Of a stretch of DNA of 40,080 nt, positions 8,034-16,482 are shown piece by piece. The DNA is taken from the NCBI GenBank assembly GCA_902761345.1, contig CACWKD010000007.1, positions 1-40,080 of the forward strand, read 5' to 3'. The DNA comes from an uncultured Ruminococcus sp. GTDB lineage: Bacteria > Bacillota > Clostridia > Oscillospirales > Acutalibacteraceae. A model generated the notes under the pieces. It ran no database searches. It was not told where the DNA came from and saw only the letters and a program-made list of their open reading frames with translations. The position numbers and the translations under genes were made by a program. Within the stretch, counting starts at the first letter, position 1, and every line of letters begins with the position of its first letter.

Positions 8034-9965
8034 TTATTGTTCCGACAGCGATGTAACGGGCTTAAACTCTCTGCCGTTACCGCTGTAAAATCTTCCGAAC
8101 ATCTCGTAGAACTCCAGTCTTAATACCTGTATGCAGACAAGGAGCGCTTCGAGTGCCATTACAAATATATTTCCTATTACAACTATTGCCACATAGCCTA
8201 CACCGCTTGCCATATTTGCAAGTGTGAATACAACCTCCATCATTCCCGCATGAACAAGTACAAACGCGCCTACACGCAGAAAAGACATCGTATTGGTTAC
8301 ATAGCTTAAAAGAACCTCGAAAAGCTCAAAGAAGTTCTGTACGCAGTAGCCGCCCCAACTTTCGGGCTGCCAGTTTTTCTTGCCCTCGCACAGTCTGCCC
8401 AAAGGCTCTTTGAGGAATACCATAGCAAGGGGAATTACTGCAAGACAAATAATATAAACAGGGTTTGCAATATTTATGCCAAACATCATATTGCTGATAA
8501 GCGCAGCAACTACCGATACATAGAACAGCAAACCGCACAAGCCGTTGTTTCCGAAAACACCATTTTCAATATCGTGCTTTCTGAGAGATACTACTATATT
8601 CAAAATCATAGCAACCGTAACAAGCACCATACCTATTCCTACTGCAATATATATTATATTGTTAGTCGTTGCAGGCTCCATGACGCTTATCGGCTTCTCC
8701 TCAAAACCGAACAGCTTATTGTAAAGCGGGTCAAGAACATGCTCATATCCGAATACAGAACCGTAAACCAGACCAAATACCGCTCCCGATATTCCGCATG
8801 GTATTAATATTCTTCCGAGCGGATTTTTCTTCTTTTTCATAAAAAATCCGAAGAGCATTACCATTAGTCCGTGTCCTACATCACCGAACATTATACCGAA
8901 CAGAAGCGTATATGTGAGCGCTACAAATCCCGTTGGGTCAAGCTCGCTGTATCCCGGCAAGCCGTACATTTCCGTATAATACTCGAAACCCTTTGTAAAG
9001 AAATTATTCTTTAGCTTTACGGGCGGAGAATGTTTCAGCTCGCTTTTTCCGTTTGTAAGAGTACATTCTACCGTATCTATTGATTGAAGCTCTTTACAAA
9101 GGTCATCGGATTTATCTGCCGTTACCCAGCCTACTATTACAAAGCTCTTGTTGTAAGTAACAGCCTTAGACAGTACAAGCTGCTTTCTCTCAATATCGGT
9201 AAAATAACTGTGATAAAGGTCTATTTTATCTCTGTTGTCGGCGACATACTCCTTAAGGTCTTTGTTTAGCTGCCCGAGTTCCTCTTCAAGCTGCGGCAGT
9301 CGTTTTCTCTGTTCCTCGCAAAATTCCTCCGGAGTTCCGTTCAGATCAAGCACACCGCTGCTTTCAAAATACAGGCTAGAGAAAATTCTGTCAACATCAT
9401 CGCTGTCGGATATCGGCGCAAGATACAGTCCCCAGTAGTAATTATCATCGTGCGAGGTAGGAAAAAACATCACAAACGGGTTGTCGCTGTAATGCTGCAT
9501 TCTGTCAAAGCTTTCTTTAGGCAGCTTACCGAAATTAGCCTTGATGTACCTGCACTCGTTTATCTTTTCCATAGGAAAATCAAGTCCTGTGAAGTGGCTT
9601 ATCTGTTCGATAGTATGTTTACACTTCTCTATCTCTGCGGAAAGCTTATACTTCCTGTCGGAAAAATCCTGCAGCTTATCGGTAAGCTTTACTATCTCTG
9701 CTGCAATTTCGTCTGTAAGTCCGCTCATAGGAACAGTTGTGAGATTGCATTTAATATTCTCTGAATCGATAACGCTGTAAAACCTTTCCATAATATCCCC
9801 ATAGGCGTTGGTTGCCTGCACGAGAATAAACATTTTTATGTCCGAGTGGAAACTCAGCGGATCATCAGGCTGGAAGCACTGCGACTCAACAAGCGTTTCC
9901 GCAGTTTCGCCAAGCTTATCGGCTGTACCGATTATTCTCAGACATTTTATCTTTTCTATTGCCAA
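8034..9965 (-). CDS. atpI: V/A-type ATPase subunit I (a-subunit, membrane stator)
   Basis: This large subunit provides the ion half-channels and anchors the peripheral stalks. The 643-residue protein has a cytoplasmic N-terminal half with long helices and a membrane C-terminal half of about seven to eight helices. Key segments are PTGFVALTYTLLFGIMFGDVG, SFLRVGAFVLVHAG and LEALLVCIQVLRLEFYEMF, which carry the conserved arginine/histidine and glutamate region of a-type subunits. It begins with TTG at 9965, giving MAIEKIKCLRIIG as in relatives, with AAAGGGG about 9 bases upstream. A TTG at 9995 overlaps atpC and is less likely. It lies 16 bp after the atpC stop. Confidence 0.93.
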   Translation of the reverse strand: MAIEKIKCLRIIGTADKLGETAETLVESQCFQPDDPLSFHSDIKMFILVQATNAYGDIMERFYSVIDSENIKCNLTTVPMSGLTDEIAAEIVKLTDKLQDFSDRKYKLSAEIEKCKHTIEQISHFTGLDFPMEKINECRYIKANFGKLPKESFDRMQHYSDNPFVMFFPTSHDDNYYWGLYLAPISDSDDVDRIFSSLYFESSGVLDLNGTPEEFCEEQRKRLPQLEEELGQLNKDLKEYVADNRDKIDLYHSYFTDIERKQLVLSKAVTYNKSFVIVGWVTADKSDDLCKELQSIDTVECTLTNGKSELKHSPPVKLKNNFFTKGFEYYTEMYGLPGYSELDPTGFVALTYTLLFGIMFGDVGHGLMVMLFGFFMKKKKNPLGRILIPCGISGAVFGLVYGSVFGYEHVLDPLYNKLFGFEEKPISVMEPATTNNIIYIAVGIGMVLVTVAMILNIVVSLRKHDIENGVFGNNGLCGLLFYVSVVAALISNMMFGINIANPVYIICLAVIPLAMVFLKEPLGRLCEGKKNWQPESWGGYCVQNFFELFEVLLSYVTNTMSFLRVGAFVLVHAGMMEVVFTLANMASGVGYVAIVVIGNIFVMALEALLVCIQVLRLEFYEMFGRFYSGNGREFKPVTSLSEQ

Positions 9966-9981
9966 TACTATCACCCCTTTG

Positions 9982-11019
9982 TCAATTGATGACAATCTGT
10001 TTTATTTTGTCAGAATCAACATTGTAACGCACACCCTCTATTATGCTTACGATATTGTCGTATTCCGTTTTCATCACGAAATAATAAGACATCATAACCA
10101 CAAGCGGATACGTTGAAAAATGAATGTTTTTTCTTGTGACTCTGTACAAGCCTAAGTTATCTATCTGCCCGGCATATACATAAGTGAGCTTTGCAAGCTC
10201 CCTGCCGAAAGATGTTCCCTTTACCGCTGCGAAAACTTCGTCGCCTGTTTCTGCGCGACACATATTTTCAATAACCTTTGCAGGTATCGAACCATAAGGG
10301 AAAGCATACTCCTTTGCTGTTTCATACGGCGCATGATAATAACGCTTTAGTCGATAGATCCTTACAAAATTCATATAGTTCATTATCGAATCAAACATTT
10401 CTATCAAAGCCTTCTGCTCTTTGCCCGACGAATATTTTTCTATATCCTCATAGAGAATACGATAGCTGTATCTGTAAAGTACATTCTCTATCTTCGATAT
10501 ATTCACAGCCGCTCCTTTTGCGGGGCGTAAAGGCGCAAGTATCTTTCCGTACGGAGTTACCGCAAGCACATCGAAAAGCTCGTCATAAGTATGCGCCTGA
10601 GCCAATCTTGTGAAATCTATTGCTGTAATTTCAAGAAAGTACTGAGGGAATGTAAAGACTGCGTCTGTCTTATGCTTTGAAGTAAGAGTTGTCAGAAAAT
10701 GTATTATCTGCTCGATCTCGCTTTGACGAAGTATAAACTCCGAAAAATGTTCGCTCGTACCCTTAGCATAGATACACAGCGATGAAAAATCCTCCGCAAG
10801 CTTTTGTTTAAGTATAAGCTCCAATCTGCCTCTGTGAACTTCTCGTTCGTTTACTTTTTTCAGAACCTCTTTGTAGCTTGTGTTGTTTTTCAGATACATT
10901 ACAACCTCGGCAACGCTTTTGCAGGAGAGCAGACTTGCATAATCTTTATCGGTCAAACGCTTTCCGTATTTGGCACGGGTTTTTGCAAGAACCGCATTAG
11001 CAGATTTTGATGAACTCAT
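9982..11019 (-). CDS. atpC: V/A-type ATPase subunit C
   Basis: Subunit C is the funnel-shaped linker between the central stalk and the c-ring (the V-ATPase d equivalent). The 345-residue, mostly helical, soluble protein begins with ANAVLAKTRAKYGKRL, the typical C start. It contains LRPAKGAAVNISKIENVLYR and MNFVRIYRLKRYY, family landmarks, and has the usual length. GGAGGCGG lies just before the ATG. Its stop lies 16 bp before the atpI start. Confidence 0.92.
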   Translation of the reverse strand: MSSSKSANAVLAKTRAKYGKRLTDKDYASLLSCKSVAEVVMYLKNNTSYKEVLKKVNEREVHRGRLELILKQKLAEDFSSLCIYAKGTSEHFSEFILRQSEIEQIIHFLTTLTSKHKTDAVFTFPQYFLEITAIDFTRLAQAHTYDELFDVLAVTPYGKILAPLRPAKGAAVNISKIENVLYRYSYRILYEDIEKYSSGKEQKALIEMFDSIMNYMNFVRIYRLKRYYHAPYETAKEYAFPYGSIPAKVIENMCRAETGDEVFAAVKGTSFGRELAKLTYVYAGQIDNLGLYRVTRKNIHFSTYPLVVMMSYYFVMKTEYDNIVSIIEGVRYNVDSDKIKQIVIN

Positions 11020-11045
11020 CTCTTCCGCCTCCGTTTCTGATAGAG

Positions 11046-11357
11046 TTATCTTTTGAGAACGGAGCTGACAATCTCATCAACCCATTTCTCTTTGTTTGCT
11101 TTAAATGTTTCTTCCATTTTCCGAGAAACCGAATCATAATGCTTCTTTGTAGTTTCCCATTCCTCTTCGCTTGCCTTGACAGCAGATTTTTTGTACTGCT
11201 CAACGTGCGCTTTTGCGCTTTCAAGATATTCGTCATAAACCTCCTGACGTTTTTTCTTTACTTCTTCTCGTGAAGCAATTTTCTCTGCCTGTGCCTCCTC
11301 GTCTATTTTTCGGGCGGTTTCGTCCATTTGCAGAATTTTACTGATTAAATCGTCCAT
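11046..11357 (-). CDS. V/A-type ATPase G/H-like peripheral stalk subunit
   Basis: The 103-residue, almost entirely charged helical protein is predicted to be one long coiled coil. It is rich in KK, EE and AK heptads, with EEVKKKRQEVYDEYLESAK in the middle. As first gene of the operon, and given its size, it is the expected partner of subunit E in the peripheral stalk (NtpF / subunit H / G type). Assignment rests on composition and position, because sequence conservation in this family is low. The ATG at 11357 is preceded by GGGAGG. An in-frame upstream ATG at 11381 has no ribosome site. Confidence 0.8.
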   Translation of the reverse strand: MDDLISKILQMDETARKIDEEAQAEKIASREEVKKKRQEVYDEYLESAKAHVEQYKKSAVKASEEEWETTKKHYDSVSRKMEETFKANKEKWVDEIVSSVLKR

Positions 11358-11417
11358 TTGCTTATCGCCTCCCTCGGACATTTGTTATACATAAACCCAT
11401 TTTTATCCCATATATCT

Positions 11418-11447
11418 ATAATAAGGATTTTATCCCCAAAAGTACAA
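11418..11447 (-). promoter_or_regulatory. putative promoter of the V-ATPase operon
   Basis: On the minus strand TTGTAC (11447-11442) and TATTAT (11423-11418) are spaced 18 bp, about 60 bp before the first ATPase gene. It overlaps the stem-loop at 11434-11461. Confidence 0.4.
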
Positions 11448-11461
11448 ATATACTTTCGGGG
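11434..11461 (-). terminator. stem-loop between the PFL gene and the V-ATPase operon
   Basis: CCCCAAAAGTA (11434-11444) pairs with TACTTTCGGGG (11451-11461), an 11-bp stem with one wobble and a 6-base loop, 20 bases after the PFL stop codon. There is no clear T-run downstream, so termination is plausible but unproven. Confidence 0.5.
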
Positions 11462-11481
11462 AATGGTCTTACGATCAGTAT

Positions 11482-12840
11482 TTAGTTTTTAAGGCTCTGT
11501 ATAGGCGCAGGAATACGTCCGCCTCTTGCGATAAACTTCGCAGGAGAAGCCGTATTTACCTCCATTACCGGACCGCCTCCGAGAAGTCCGCCAAAATTAA
11601 GAGTATCTCCTGCCTTTTTACCTATTGCAGGAATAAGTCTTACGGCGGTAGTTTTGGAGTTGATCATACCGATAGCAGCCTCGTCTGCGATAATTCCCGA
11701 AATCACCTCGGGGGTAGTATCACCGGGAATATTTATCATATCAAGACCTACCGAGCATACAGATGTCATCGCTTCAAGCTTAGTAAGCGTAAGACAGCCT
11801 TTTTCCGCCGCAGCTATCATACCTGCGTCCTCTGTTACAGGAATAAATGCGCCCGACAAACCTCCGACATGAGAGCTTGCCATAACTCCGCCCTTCTTTA
11901 CAGCGTCGTTGAGCAAAGCAAGACACGCAGTTGTACCGTGAGCGCCGCAAGTTTCAAGTCCCATTTCTTCGAGTATATGCGCTACGGAATCGCCTATTGC
12001 GGGAGTTGGTGCGAGTGAGAGATCGACTATACCAAACGGTACGCATAATCTCTTGGAAGCCTCCTGAGCCACAAGCTGACCCACTCTCGTGATCTTAAAC
12101 GCAGTCTTTTTTACTATATCCGCAACGCCGGTAATATCGCAATCGGGGGCTTTTGCAAGAGCAGCTCGTACTACGCCCGGACCCGATACGCCTACATTAA
12201 TAACGCAGTCGGGTTCGCCTGTTCCGTGAAACGCGCCTGCCATAAACGGATTATCCTCGGGTGCATTACAGAAAACAACCAGCTTTGCAGCGCCTATACA
12301 TTCTCTGTCTGCTGTAAGCTCTGCTGTCTGCTTTATTATTCTGCCCATTTTGGCAACAGCGTCCATATTTATGCCTGCTTTTGTCGAACCGATATTTACA
12401 GATGAACAAACTCTGTCCGTTACCGAAAGCGCCTCGGGAATGCTTTCTATAAGCGCGTAATCGCCTGCCGAAAATCCCTTGTGACAAAGCGCTGAGTATC
12501 CTCCCAAAAAGTTTACTCCTACTTCCTTTGCGGCACGATCAAGCGTTTTTGCAAATTTAACCGTCTTCTGCGCCTGACACGCTGACGCTATCATAGCGAT
12601 AGGCGTTACGCTTATTCTCTTGTGTATTATAGGAATACCGTAATCAATACTTATATCCTCGCCTGTTTTTACAAGATCTTTTGCGTATCTGCATATCTTG
12701 TCATACACCTTATCGCAGGCTTTGTCTATATTATCATCTATACAATCGAGAAGTGAAATACCCATAGTGATAGTTCTCACATCGAAATTCTCGTTCTCGA
12801 TCATATTTATGGTTTCAAGAATGTCGTTTGTATTTATCAT
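11482..12840 (-). CDS. PFL family protein (UPF0210 / DUF711)
   Basis: This is a 452-residue protein of the UPF0210 family, related in fold to pyruvate formate-lyase. The reaction is not established. Characteristic segments are [12 protein letters not shown] near the N-terminus, [15 protein letters not shown] in the middle, [20 protein letters not shown], and [14 protein letters not shown] with [14 protein letters not shown] at the C-terminus. Length is typical (about 450). It is encoded 18 bp after an ACT-domain gene, an arrangement conserved in Firmicutes that suggests the ACT protein binds or regulates this enzyme. Confidence 0.93.
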   Translation of the reverse strand: MINTNDILETINMIENENFDVRTITMGISLLDCIDDNIDKACDKVYDKICRYAKDLVKTGEDISIDYGIPIIHKRISVTPIAMIASACQAQKTVKFAKTLDRAAKEVGVNFLGGYSALCHKGFSAGDYALIESIPEALSVTDRVCSSVNIGSTKAGINMDAVAKMGRIIKQTAELTADRECIGAAKLVVFCNAPEDNPFMAGAFHGTGEPDCVINVGVSGPGVVRAALAKAPDCDITGVADIVKKTAFKITRVGQLVAQEASKRLCVPFGIVDLSLAPTPAIGDSVAHILEEMGLETCGAHGTTACLALLNDAVKKGGVMASSHVGGLSGAFIPVTEDAGMIAAAEKGCLTLTKLEAMTSVCSVGLDMINIPGDTTPEVISGIIADEAAIGMINSKTTAVRLIPAIGKKAGDTLNFGGLLGGGPVMEVNTASPAKFIARGGRIPAPIQSLKN

Positions 12841-12858
12841 ACTGAATTTCCTCTCAAA

Positions 12859-13128
12859 TTATACTCTGTACATCGTGTTAAAAAGCTCCTCGTGAGTGAC
12901 GTGTACTTTCACTCCGAATTTTTCTCCTATATGGTTCAGCTTCTCTGCAAGCTCTTTGAACGGTACAGTGCATGAGGTTATATCTACCATCATTATCATA
13001 GCAAACATATCCTGCATTACAGACTGGGTTACCTCGATAACATTTGCTCCGTGTTCTGCGCATACGCCCGCAACACCTGCAAGAATACCAACTGTATCTT
13101 TGCCTATAACTGTAATTACAGCTTTCAT
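12859..13128 (-). CDS. ACT domain-containing protein (UPF0237)
   Basis: This is an 89-residue stand-alone ACT domain. ACT folds usually bind amino acids and regulate a partner. The N-terminus MKAVITVIGKDTVGILAGVA carries the GxxGI turn typical of the ligand site, followed by a helix with CAEHGANVIEVTQSVMQ and a hydrophobic strand MFAMIMMVDI. GGAGGATTGTTTT precedes the ATG. It is first gene of a two-gene operon with the PFL-family protein and has a good promoter upstream. Confidence 0.93.
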   Translation of the reverse strand: MKAVITVIGKDTVGILAGVAGVCAEHGANVIEVTQSVMQDMFAMIMMVDITSCTVPFKELAEKLNHIGEKFGVKVHVTHEELFNTMYRV

Positions 13129-13164
13129 AAAACAATCCTCCGCATTATCAATATATCTTATTAC

Positions 13165-13193
13165 ATTTTAATCGTTTTAGGTCAAAAAGTCAA
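13165..13193 (-). promoter_or_regulatory. promoter of the ACT-PFL operon
   Basis: On the minus strand TTGACT (13193-13188) and TAAAAT (13170-13165) are separated by 17 bp, about 37 bp before the ACT start codon. Confidence 0.6.
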
Positions 13194-13501
13194 TCTAAAT
13201 CTATAACTTGTGGCTTTAAATAGATAAATTGTTACTTTTAATTCAGATAAATAAATTTAACCTGTTGTACTATTAAAATCTGTTCTTAAGTTGAGTGTTC
13301 CACATCTTTTTTAGTTACCCTATTATGAGAAGAAATCTATATCATAGTTTGCATTTAGGGGCATTTTGCGTGACCATGCCCCTAATTACTATTTTGTACT
13401 TATCATTTTTTTATTGCTGCAATTTTGCAAAATAGTATTAGCAATCGAATTCAGAAAACTCAAAACTCCTAAGTTGTGGATAGTGCTTTCGAATAAAAAA
13501 A

Positions 13502-13635
13502 TAGGGAAAAAGGGAAAATGCCCCCCTGCTTTTACAACTTTCTTTTTTATATATAAATTTTTGAAATTTCTATATACATACAAAAGAAAAATAGAAAAGT
13601 TGTAAAAACACCCCCTAAAATTCCCTATTTCCCTA
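13502..13635. repeat. nested imperfect palindrome
   Basis: The outer arms are TAGGGAAAAAGGGAA (13502-13516) and TTCCCTATTTCCCTA (13621-13635), 14 of 15 complementary. The inner arms TTTTACAACTT (13530-13540) and AAGTTGTAAAA (13597-13607) match perfectly. Between outer and inner arms both sides carry a C-tract on the same strand, which cannot pair. Confidence 0.7.
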
Positions 13636-13710
13636 AAATTCTCTGATTTTATAGCAGACGTCATTGAAAAATCCCTATTGTGTGATAGTGATCAGTGTGC
13701 TGTATCTTAA

Positions 13711-13733
13711 AGCTCAAAGTTCAAAGTTCATAG
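13711..13733 (+). repeat. intergenic repeat copy (AGCTCAAAGTT type)
   Basis: AGCTCAAAGTTCAAAGTTCA occurs here. A closely related arrangement appears in inverse orientation at 23235-23267. It is probably a short dispersed intergenic repeat. Confidence 0.45.
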
Positions 13734-13870
13734 TAACATTTATCTATAAAACTATAAATCCGCCGCAGGCTTTCCGATATTATTCACTATTCATTAATCC
13801 GACTCTACCAAATTATACATCAGGTCAAGAATTATGTCGTCCGCTATAAAATCAATAAAGTAAAACATAC

Positions 13871-13908
13871 AAAAACAGCCGTCCCCCATTTTAAGAAAGT
13901 ACGGCTGT
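13871..13908 (-). terminator. terminator of the zinc-finger/DUF2628 gene
   Basis: Read on the minus strand, ACAGCCGT (13908-13901) pairs with ACGGCTGT (13882-13875), followed by TTTTTG. It begins 15 bases after the stop of the DUF2628 gene. Confidence 0.8.
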
Positions 13909-13922
13909 GTATTTTTAAATAT

Positions 13923-14990
13923 TTAGTTTAACAGCATAAATAGATATATTATTATAAGTATTCCTGCTACAAGCGCATTTACTCCTCCTGAATAATTTAA
14001 AAGCTGCGCTGTTTCGGCTTTGTTTAAATTCTCTTCTGCGGCGACGTCTTTAAGAAGTCTTATCTTATTTACACAATGCTTATAGTACAATTTATTCGCA
14101 AAAACTCCCAAAATTATCATACCCACAATTTGTGTAAAGAAAAGTATGCTCGGAAGCATTGCAACAAGCTGCTGTTCCATCGGAAGCTTCTGCATTTCAA
14201 CAGACATCTTCATGTACTGTTCCATCGTAAATGACGACGTATTATCAAGGCTTAGTCCAAGCTTATCAAGAACACTGTTAATTACCTTTACACTGTAAGT
14301 AACAGAAATATAGTATCTCAGCACATACAGCAGAGTTTCCAGCGAGAACACAAGCGCCCCGACTTTATACTGCTTGCGGTACAGAAACCATACTCCCGAA
14401 AATATTGCTGCGGAAAAATTAAATTTATTGACCTTTCTCTTTACTGCGTCAAACGCTTTTATGTAGTAGGGTGTATTTACCCCAACATAACAAGCCATAT
14501 CGGCAGCCGTTACGTCTTCTTCAAACTTTACCTGCGCAGGTATTCCGCCAAGCGGATCGGGCATACCGGGAGGCAGCTTAAACTCGCCGTATTCCGCAAA
14601 ATCAAAGCTTTCTTGTTTTTCTTCCTTTATCAATCGAGAGCCGCAGCGATTACAGAAATTTGCCTGAGGATTATTTTCCAAACCGCATACCGTACATACT
14701 TTACCGCTTTTATCGGTTGGTTGGAGTTTTATTAATACTCGCTTTTCTTCTGTATCGTTATCCTTTTCCTCTTCCTTTGTTACACCCTGCGCAGACTTTT
14801 TTATCTGTTCAAATCCGTCATACACGAATTTTTCGGAATGTTTGTCCGAATTCGGGCATTTACCCTCGTTTTTCCAGCACTCTCTATGCGCCGGAGTACC
14901 GCATTCGGGGCATACCACAACATCATCATCGGACTTAAAATCCTTGCCGCAAAATCCGCATTTTAAACCTGTGTAGTCTATTTTAATCAC
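13923..14990 (-). CDS. Zinc-finger / DUF2628 membrane protein
   Basis: This is a 355-residue protein of unknown role. The N-terminus carries a RING-like cysteine/histidine cluster, with CGFCGKDF then CPECGTPAHRECW. A linker and a classic zinc ribbon CTVCGLENNPQANFCNRCG follow. The C-terminal half has about four to five membrane helices, beginning with FSGVWFLYRKQYKVGAL, typical of DUF2628. The frame stays open upstream to 15068, but a near-consensus promoter (15040-15068) lies inside that extension. The start is therefore downstream. I choose GTG at 14990, which overlaps AGGA. An ATA nine bases later is an alternative. It is divergent from prfB. Confidence 0.8.
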   Translation of the reverse strand: MIKIDYTGLKCGFCGKDFKSDDDVVVCPECGTPAHRECWKNEGKCPNSDKHSEKFVYDGFEQIKKSAQGVTKEEEKDNDTEEKRVLIKLQPTDKSGKVCTVCGLENNPQANFCNRCGSRLIKEEKQESFDFAEYGEFKLPPGMPDPLGGIPAQVKFEEDVTAADMACYVGVNTPYYIKAFDAVKRKVNKFNFSAAIFSGVWFLYRKQYKVGALVFSLETLLYVLRYYISVTYSVKVINSVLDKLGLSLDNTSSFTMEQYMKMSVEMQKLPMEQQLVAMLPSILFFTQIVGMIILGVFANKLYYKHCVNKIRLLKDVAAEENLNKAETAQLLNYSGGVNALVAGILIIIYLFMLLN

Positions 14991-15039
14991 TTCCTGTTCA
15001 TATACCGCACATATAACTCTATAAATATCGGTCATAAGT

Positions 15040-15068
15040 ATTATATCAAAACAGTAACAGAAATACAA
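15040..15068 (-). promoter_or_regulatory. promoter of the DUF2628 gene
   Basis: On the minus strand TTGTAT (15068-15063) and a perfect TATAAT (15045-15040) are spaced exactly 17 bp. Transcription would begin near 15033, which rules out translation starts upstream of it. Confidence 0.75.
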
Positions 15069-15205
15069 CTATTTTTTATTCGGATTTGGAATTTTATTCA
15101 AAAATTTTCAATACATCTAAACAACAACTTTTTACAAAGCTAAAATTTATATAGTATAAATATGAATTATTCAAAATCTGAAAAAAATACTGCCTAATTT
15201 GATAC

Positions 15206-15234
15206 TTTACATTTTTCCGAAAAAAGACTATAAT
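15206..15234 (+). promoter_or_regulatory. promoter of prfB
   Basis: TTTACA (15206-15211), a 17-bp spacer and TATAAT (15229-15234) lie 45 bp before the prfB start. Confidence 0.75.
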
Positions 15235-15279
15235 ATATATTTGGAATATAATGATTAATTGTATGAGAGGAATATTGAC

Positions 15280-16404
15280 ATGGTACAATTTGAAGAATTA
15301 AAAATTGCTGTCGAGGAGCTAAAACCTGAAATAGACGATCTTGCAGATGCGCTGGGACTTAAAGCCTGTGAATCAGAGATCGAGCAGCTTGAGTACAAAG
15401 CAACCGAGCCGGGTTTCTGGGACGATATGGAAAACTCACAGAAAATACTCCAGAGAACAGGATTGCTGAAAAATAAAGTGAACGGCTACAATGACCTTGT
15501 CAGCCGTTATGAAGATACTCTTGCGCTTATCGAAATGGGCGACGAAGAAGAGGATCTGTCTATTCTTGAAGAGGCGCAGACAGAATACGAAAAGATAAAG
15601 GCAGATCTCGAAACACAAAGGCTCTCTACCCTGCTTACAGGCGAGTACGACAAAAACAACGCTATCCTTACATTCCACGCAGGAAGCGGCGGAACAGAGG
15701 CGCAGGATTGGGCAGAAATGCTTTTCAGAATGTACGGACGCTGGGCTGAAAGACACGATTTCAAGGTAAAAACTCTCGACTACCTTGACGGTGATACGGC
15801 AGGACTTAAAAGCGCTGTAATGCTCGTTGAGGGTGAAAACGCATACGGTTACTTAAAGAGTGAAGCGGGCGTACACCGTCTTGTCAGAATTTCTCCTTTT
15901 GACGCCTCCGGCAGACGTCAGACTTCTTTCGCTTCACTTGAGGTTATGCCCGAAATTGAAAAGAACGTAAACATTGTAATTCCTCCCGAGGATATCAAAA
16001 TGGACGTTTACCGTTCAAGTGGCGCAGGCGGTCAGAAGGTAAACAAAACCTCCTCCGCAGTACGTCTTACTCATATTCCTACGGGAATTGTAACCTCCTG
16101 TCAGGTTGAGCGTAACCAGTTCCAGAACAGAGAAATGGCTATGCAGATGCTTATTTCAAAGCTTGTTGAGATAAAAGAAAAGGAACACCTTGACAAAATT
16201 GAAGATATTAAGGGTGTACAGAAAGAAATCACTTGGGGCAGTCAGATACGCTCCTATGTTTTCATGCCGTACACGCTTGCAAAAGACCACAGAACAAAGT
16301 TTGAGTCCGCAAACATCAACGCTGTTATGGACGGTGAGATCGACGGATTTATTAACGCATACCTTAAAGCAGAAAGCCAGGGTACACTCTCGGACGGTGA
16401 GTAA
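15280..16404 (+). CDS. prfB: Peptide chain release factor 2
   Basis: RF2 recognises UGA and UAA stop codons and triggers release of the finished protein. The 374-residue product has the stop-codon recognition tripeptide SPF at residues 205-207 and the catalytic GGQ at 250-252, the same position as in E. coli. ATG at 15280 is chosen because GAGAGG lies 9 bases upstream. An ATG at 15259 has no site. The gene is one continuous frame: around residue 27 the codons run CTT AAA GCC, and the CTT TGA programmed +1 frameshift found in most bacteria is absent. It has its own promoter, and nrdR follows after a hairpin. Confidence 0.96.
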   Translation: MVQFEELKIAVEELKPEIDDLADALGLKACESEIEQLEYKATEPGFWDDMENSQKILQRTGLLKNKVNGYNDLVSRYEDTLALIEMGDEEEDLSILEEAQTEYEKIKADLETQRLSTLLTGEYDKNNAILTFHAGSGGTEAQDWAEMLFRMYGRWAERHDFKVKTLDYLDGDTAGLKSAVMLVEGENAYGYLKSEAGVHRLVRISPFDASGRRQTSFASLEVMPEIEKNVNIVIPPEDIKMDVYRSSGAGGQKVNKTSSAVRLTHIPTGIVTSCQVERNQFQNREMAMQMLISKLVEIKEKEHLDKIEDIKGVQKEITWGSQIRSYVFMPYTLAKDHRTKFESANINAVMDGEIDGFINAYLKAESQGTLSDGE

Positions 16405-16423
16405 TATCTTTTAATAAAACTGA

Positions 16424-16455
16424 AAACAGCCGATTTTCCGTAAAGTCGGCTGTTT
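16424..16455 (+). terminator. stem-loop between prfB and nrdR
   Basis: AAACAGCCGA (16424-16433) pairs with TCGGCTGTTT (16446-16455). Only a short T-run follows, so it may attenuate rather than end transcription into nrdR. Confidence 0.65.
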
Positions 16456-16482
16456 GTGTAAATATCTTTTGGGGGCAAAAAT

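Larger units (their letters stand above)
13194..13870. other. AT-rich non-coding island
   Basis: No convincing gene is present in these ~680 bases on either strand. Reading frames over the purine/pyrimidine tracts (for example 13389-13664 minus and 13366-13605 plus) lack ribosome sites and have low-complexity translations. The island holds a hairpin TTAGGGGCA/TGCCCCTAA (13355-13385), a nested imperfect palindrome (13502-13635) and a copy of an AGCTCAAAGTT repeat (13711-13733). Confidence 0.7.

Noticed and set aside
13366-13605. 79-codon plus-strand frame in the non-coding island
   Set aside because: No ribosome site, and the translation is dominated by Lys/Phe/Ile runs from AT-rich sequence.
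13389-13664. 91-codon minus-strand frame in the non-coding island
   Set aside because: It follows the palindrome and AT tracts, has no start signal and low-complexity content. I treat the region as non-coding.
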